From Acetivibrio mesophilus (GTDB lineage: Bacteria > Bacillota > Clostridia > Acetivibrionales > Acetivibrionaceae): a stretch of DNA of 47,775 nucleotides. Positions within the stretch are counted from its first letter, which is position 1. The number at the start of each line of letters is the position of its first letter. The stretch spans positions 1 through 47,775 of the forward strand of contig NZ_RLII01000026.1 in assembly GCF_004102745.1 (NCBI RefSeq), in the 5' to 3' direction. Made by a program: the position numbers and the translations under genes. Below the pieces are notes generated by a model. That model did no database searches. It was not told where the DNA came from and worked only from the letters and a program-made list of their open reading frames with translations. Below are positions 46,101 to 47,775 of this stretch, piece after piece.

Positions 46101-47333
46101 GTGGAAATCAACATTAATTTTGTGTTGGAAGAATTAAAAACCCGGGAGATCCTTACCCAAAAAAATGTATTGGACATAAAAAACTATATTTCAGTACATT
46201 ATCCGAAGCATTCTCAGCAAAAGAGAGCTGCAATCTTTGCTGATGCAGTAAATAAAATAATTAATAAAAACATATCCTCAATAAACATAACCTATAGAGA
46301 TGAAATAACAAAAACTCTTCTTAAAGAGACCGTAAAGAAATATCCTTTTACAATTAATGCCAACGACATCTATCAGGCCTGTTTAGGCAGCGGCTTTAGA
46401 GAAGACAGATTTATAAACGAAGTTTCCCAATGGTGCGGAAATATACTGGAAAAACCTTATATAAAAGACGCACTGAAAGATTACACACTAAAATTAATTA
46501 GCCTTAAAGACAGCCCCGCTACAGTAGATAAGCCAGTTAATAATTTAGAAAACGATGCCAAAAGTGCCCCTTTGGATCATGATAATGCTATAGAACCCAT
46601 GGCAGAAAATATACCAGAGCCAGCTGATGAGACAGTTGAAGAGATCTCAATTTCCGATGAACCTACTGCTGAGCTTAAAGATACAAGCAATATCCCCGAT
46701 ACATATGAAACTAGCAGTATTAAAGGTATTCTCGACATAAAGAAAATCGTAATTGCTGCAGCGGTATTGATCCTGATTATTGCTTCTTCTTGCATTACCT
46801 TGGTCAGAAATCTGACCAAAACCAATACTACTGTACAGCCAAGCAGTTACGAGGCAAGCCCATCCCCTTCCGCCGTCAGCGTTTTTAACAATTTGAATAT
46901 CCCGGATGACCTTTACTCAAAAAACACCATTTTATCCAGCTTGGGCTACTCCGTCGAACTTCATAAGGATGTCCCAAAGCACAAAAAAGTGCTGTATCTT
47001 ACCGCCACAGCCTATGACCTTTCCTATGAAAGCTGCGGCAAAACCCGGGAACATCCGGCATACGGAATTACATATACCGGTACAAGAGTTAAATTGGGAA
47101 GAACTGTTGCAGTTGATCCCTCAGTAATCCCCTTAGGAAGTGAAATGTTTATAGTATTCCCTGAAGAATACAGCCATCTAAATGGAGTTTATATTGCAGA
47201 AGACACCGGTTCCCTTATCAAGGGCAACAAAATCGACATATTTTTTGGAGAAGACAATCCTGGCGAATCCATAGTAAATGAATCCGCCATGAGATTTGGA
47301 GTACGAAAAGTGTATGTGTACATATTGAATTGA
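46101..47333 (+). CDS. Membrane-anchored 3D-domain protein, probable cell-wall lytic enzyme
   Basis: 410 residues. An N-terminal ~145-residue cytoplasmic helical region with no recognised domain is followed by an acidic linker, one transmembrane helix (about 215-235) and an extracellular 3D (Asp-Asp-Asp) domain at the C-terminus (~295-410): VAVDPSVIPLG, IAEDTGSLIKG and KIDIFF carry the three aspartates. 3D domains share the MltA double-psi barrel and cleave peptidoglycan in spore-formers. The start is GTG, six bases after GGGGGG. The cytoplasmic N-domain on such a protein is unusual. Confidence 0.88.
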   Translation: MEININFVLEELKTREILTQKNVLDIKNYISVHYPKHSQQKRAAIFADAVNKIINKNISSINITYRDEITKTLLKETVKKYPFTINANDIYQACLGSGFREDRFINEVSQWCGNILEKPYIKDALKDYTLKLISLKDSPATVDKPVNNLENDAKSAPLDHDNAIEPMAENIPEPADETVEEISISDEPTAELKDTSNIPDTYETSSIKGILDIKKIVIAAAVLILIIASSCITLVRNLTKTNTTVQPSSYEASPSPSAVSVFNNLNIPDDLYSKNTILSSLGYSVELHKDVPKHKKVLYLTATAYDLSYESCGKTREHPAYGITYTGTRVKLGRTVAVDPSVIPLGSEMFIVFPEEYSHLNGVYIAEDTGSLIKGNKIDIFFGEDNPGESIVNESAMRFGVRKVYVYILN

Positions 47334-47361
47334 TGAACCAACTTCCATAAGGCTTTATGCC

Positions 47362-47685
47362 CTACTCCTCATCTTCTTTAGTTGCATGAACTGTGCCATG
47401 AGGATGGTTTGGCGGTGCATAGATGGAATACAGTTTTATCGGTTTATCGCCTGTGTTTATTAGATTGTGCCATTTTCCTGCAGGTATGATGAATACATAA
47501 TCATCATATACATTCCTTTGGAAGTCCAGATTGTTTTTGCTGTCCCCCATCTTAACAAGCCCCCGACCTTCTTCAATACGTATGAATTGATCAACATCAG
47601 GATGCATTTCCAGACCAATGTCTTCTCCAACGTTAATACTCATTAATGTAACTAAAACTTCGCACTTATAAAAGTCCCTGTGCAC
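47362..47685 (-). CDS. Cupin-domain protein, probably N-terminally shortened
   Basis: 107 residues of a small cupin (VTLMSINVGEDIGLEMHPDVDQ, then IPAGKWHNLINTGDKPIKLY and a C-terminal APPNHPHGTVH), with His and Glu residues for a metal. Homologues I recall are ~20-30 residues longer at the N-terminus. Here the GTG start at 47685 has no good ribosome site and an in-frame TGA lies three codons upstream. A different frame is open to the window edge (residues such as NVEGLMPFLSPNNIEF), so a frameshift or a separate upstream gene is possible. Confidence 0.75.
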   Translation of the reverse strand: MHRDFYKCEVLVTLMSINVGEDIGLEMHPDVDQFIRIEEGRGLVKMGDSKNNLDFQRNVYDDYVFIIPAGKWHNLINTGDKPIKLYSIYAPPNHPHGTVHATKEDEE

Positions 47686-47775
47686 CTTGAAAATTCAATA
47701 TTATTTGGTGATAAAAATGGCATGAGACCTTCAACATTGGTATAATTGAGTTGAGAGAAACAATCAAACCAAATG

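Overview
The window looks like the chromosome of an anaerobic, endospore-forming, cellulolytic Clostridia of the Acetivibrio/Hungateiclostridium (C. thermocellum-like) type. The reasons are an AT-rich genome with GGAGG ribosome sites, a SigI/RsgI sigma/anti-sigma pair, a CBM3-LamG-SLH cell-surface protein with Pro-Thr linkers, the sporulation protease YabG, a leucine T-box ilv operon and a clostridial hem/siroheme gene order. The assignment is by gene content only.

Left end (1-5911): a long CRISPR array of 87 repeats (86 identical 29-mers plus one degenerate final copy) and 86 spacers. The leader side is on the left, where it overlaps an apparent transposase remnant. No cas gene lies in the window. 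One spacer occurs twice with different lengths. Two others carry a motif that looks like the end of a different CRISPR repeat family.

6030-23281, all on the minus strand: a sulfur island. Read in transcription order it holds an Rrf2 (CymR-like) regulator; the tetrapyrrole/siroheme genes hemA, precorrin-2 dehydrogenase, hemC, cobA-hemD, hemB and hemL; the sulfate ABC transporter (binding protein, CysT, CysW, CysA); APS reductase; and sulfate adenylyltransferase (CysD, CysN). It ends with a sulfur-carrier module: a ThiS-like carrier, an E1-like adenylyltransferase, a JAMM protease, a siroheme sulfite reductase with two ferredoxin clusters, and a TusA-like protein. The logic is sulfate to APS to sulfite to sulfide, with sulfide probably captured as a protein thiocarboxylate (HcyS/HcyF/HcyD type). 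cysN is interrupted by an in-frame TGA, and its C-terminal kinase-like domain has lost its P-loop, which fits direct reduction of APS.

23282-26779: a DUF2721 membrane protein and a sigI-rsgI pair whose anti-sigma factor has an unusual repetitive aromatic/charged ectodomain. 26780-32332: branched-chain amino-acid genes (ilvB, ilvN, ilvC, cimA) behind a T-box leader with a CUC (leucine) specifier.

32392-40078: housekeeping and stress genes on the minus strand (guanine deaminase, a small unknown protein, HtrA, DUF951, MscS, DUF368/PopT, topoisomerase III, YabG). Several have hairpins next to the ribosome-binding site. A possible plus-strand small RNA lies at about 35982-36048. 40223-47685: the CBM3/LamG/SLH surface protein, a divergent LacI-type regulator, an ATP-grasp protein, a membrane-anchored 3D-domain protein and a cupin that looks shortened at its N-terminus.
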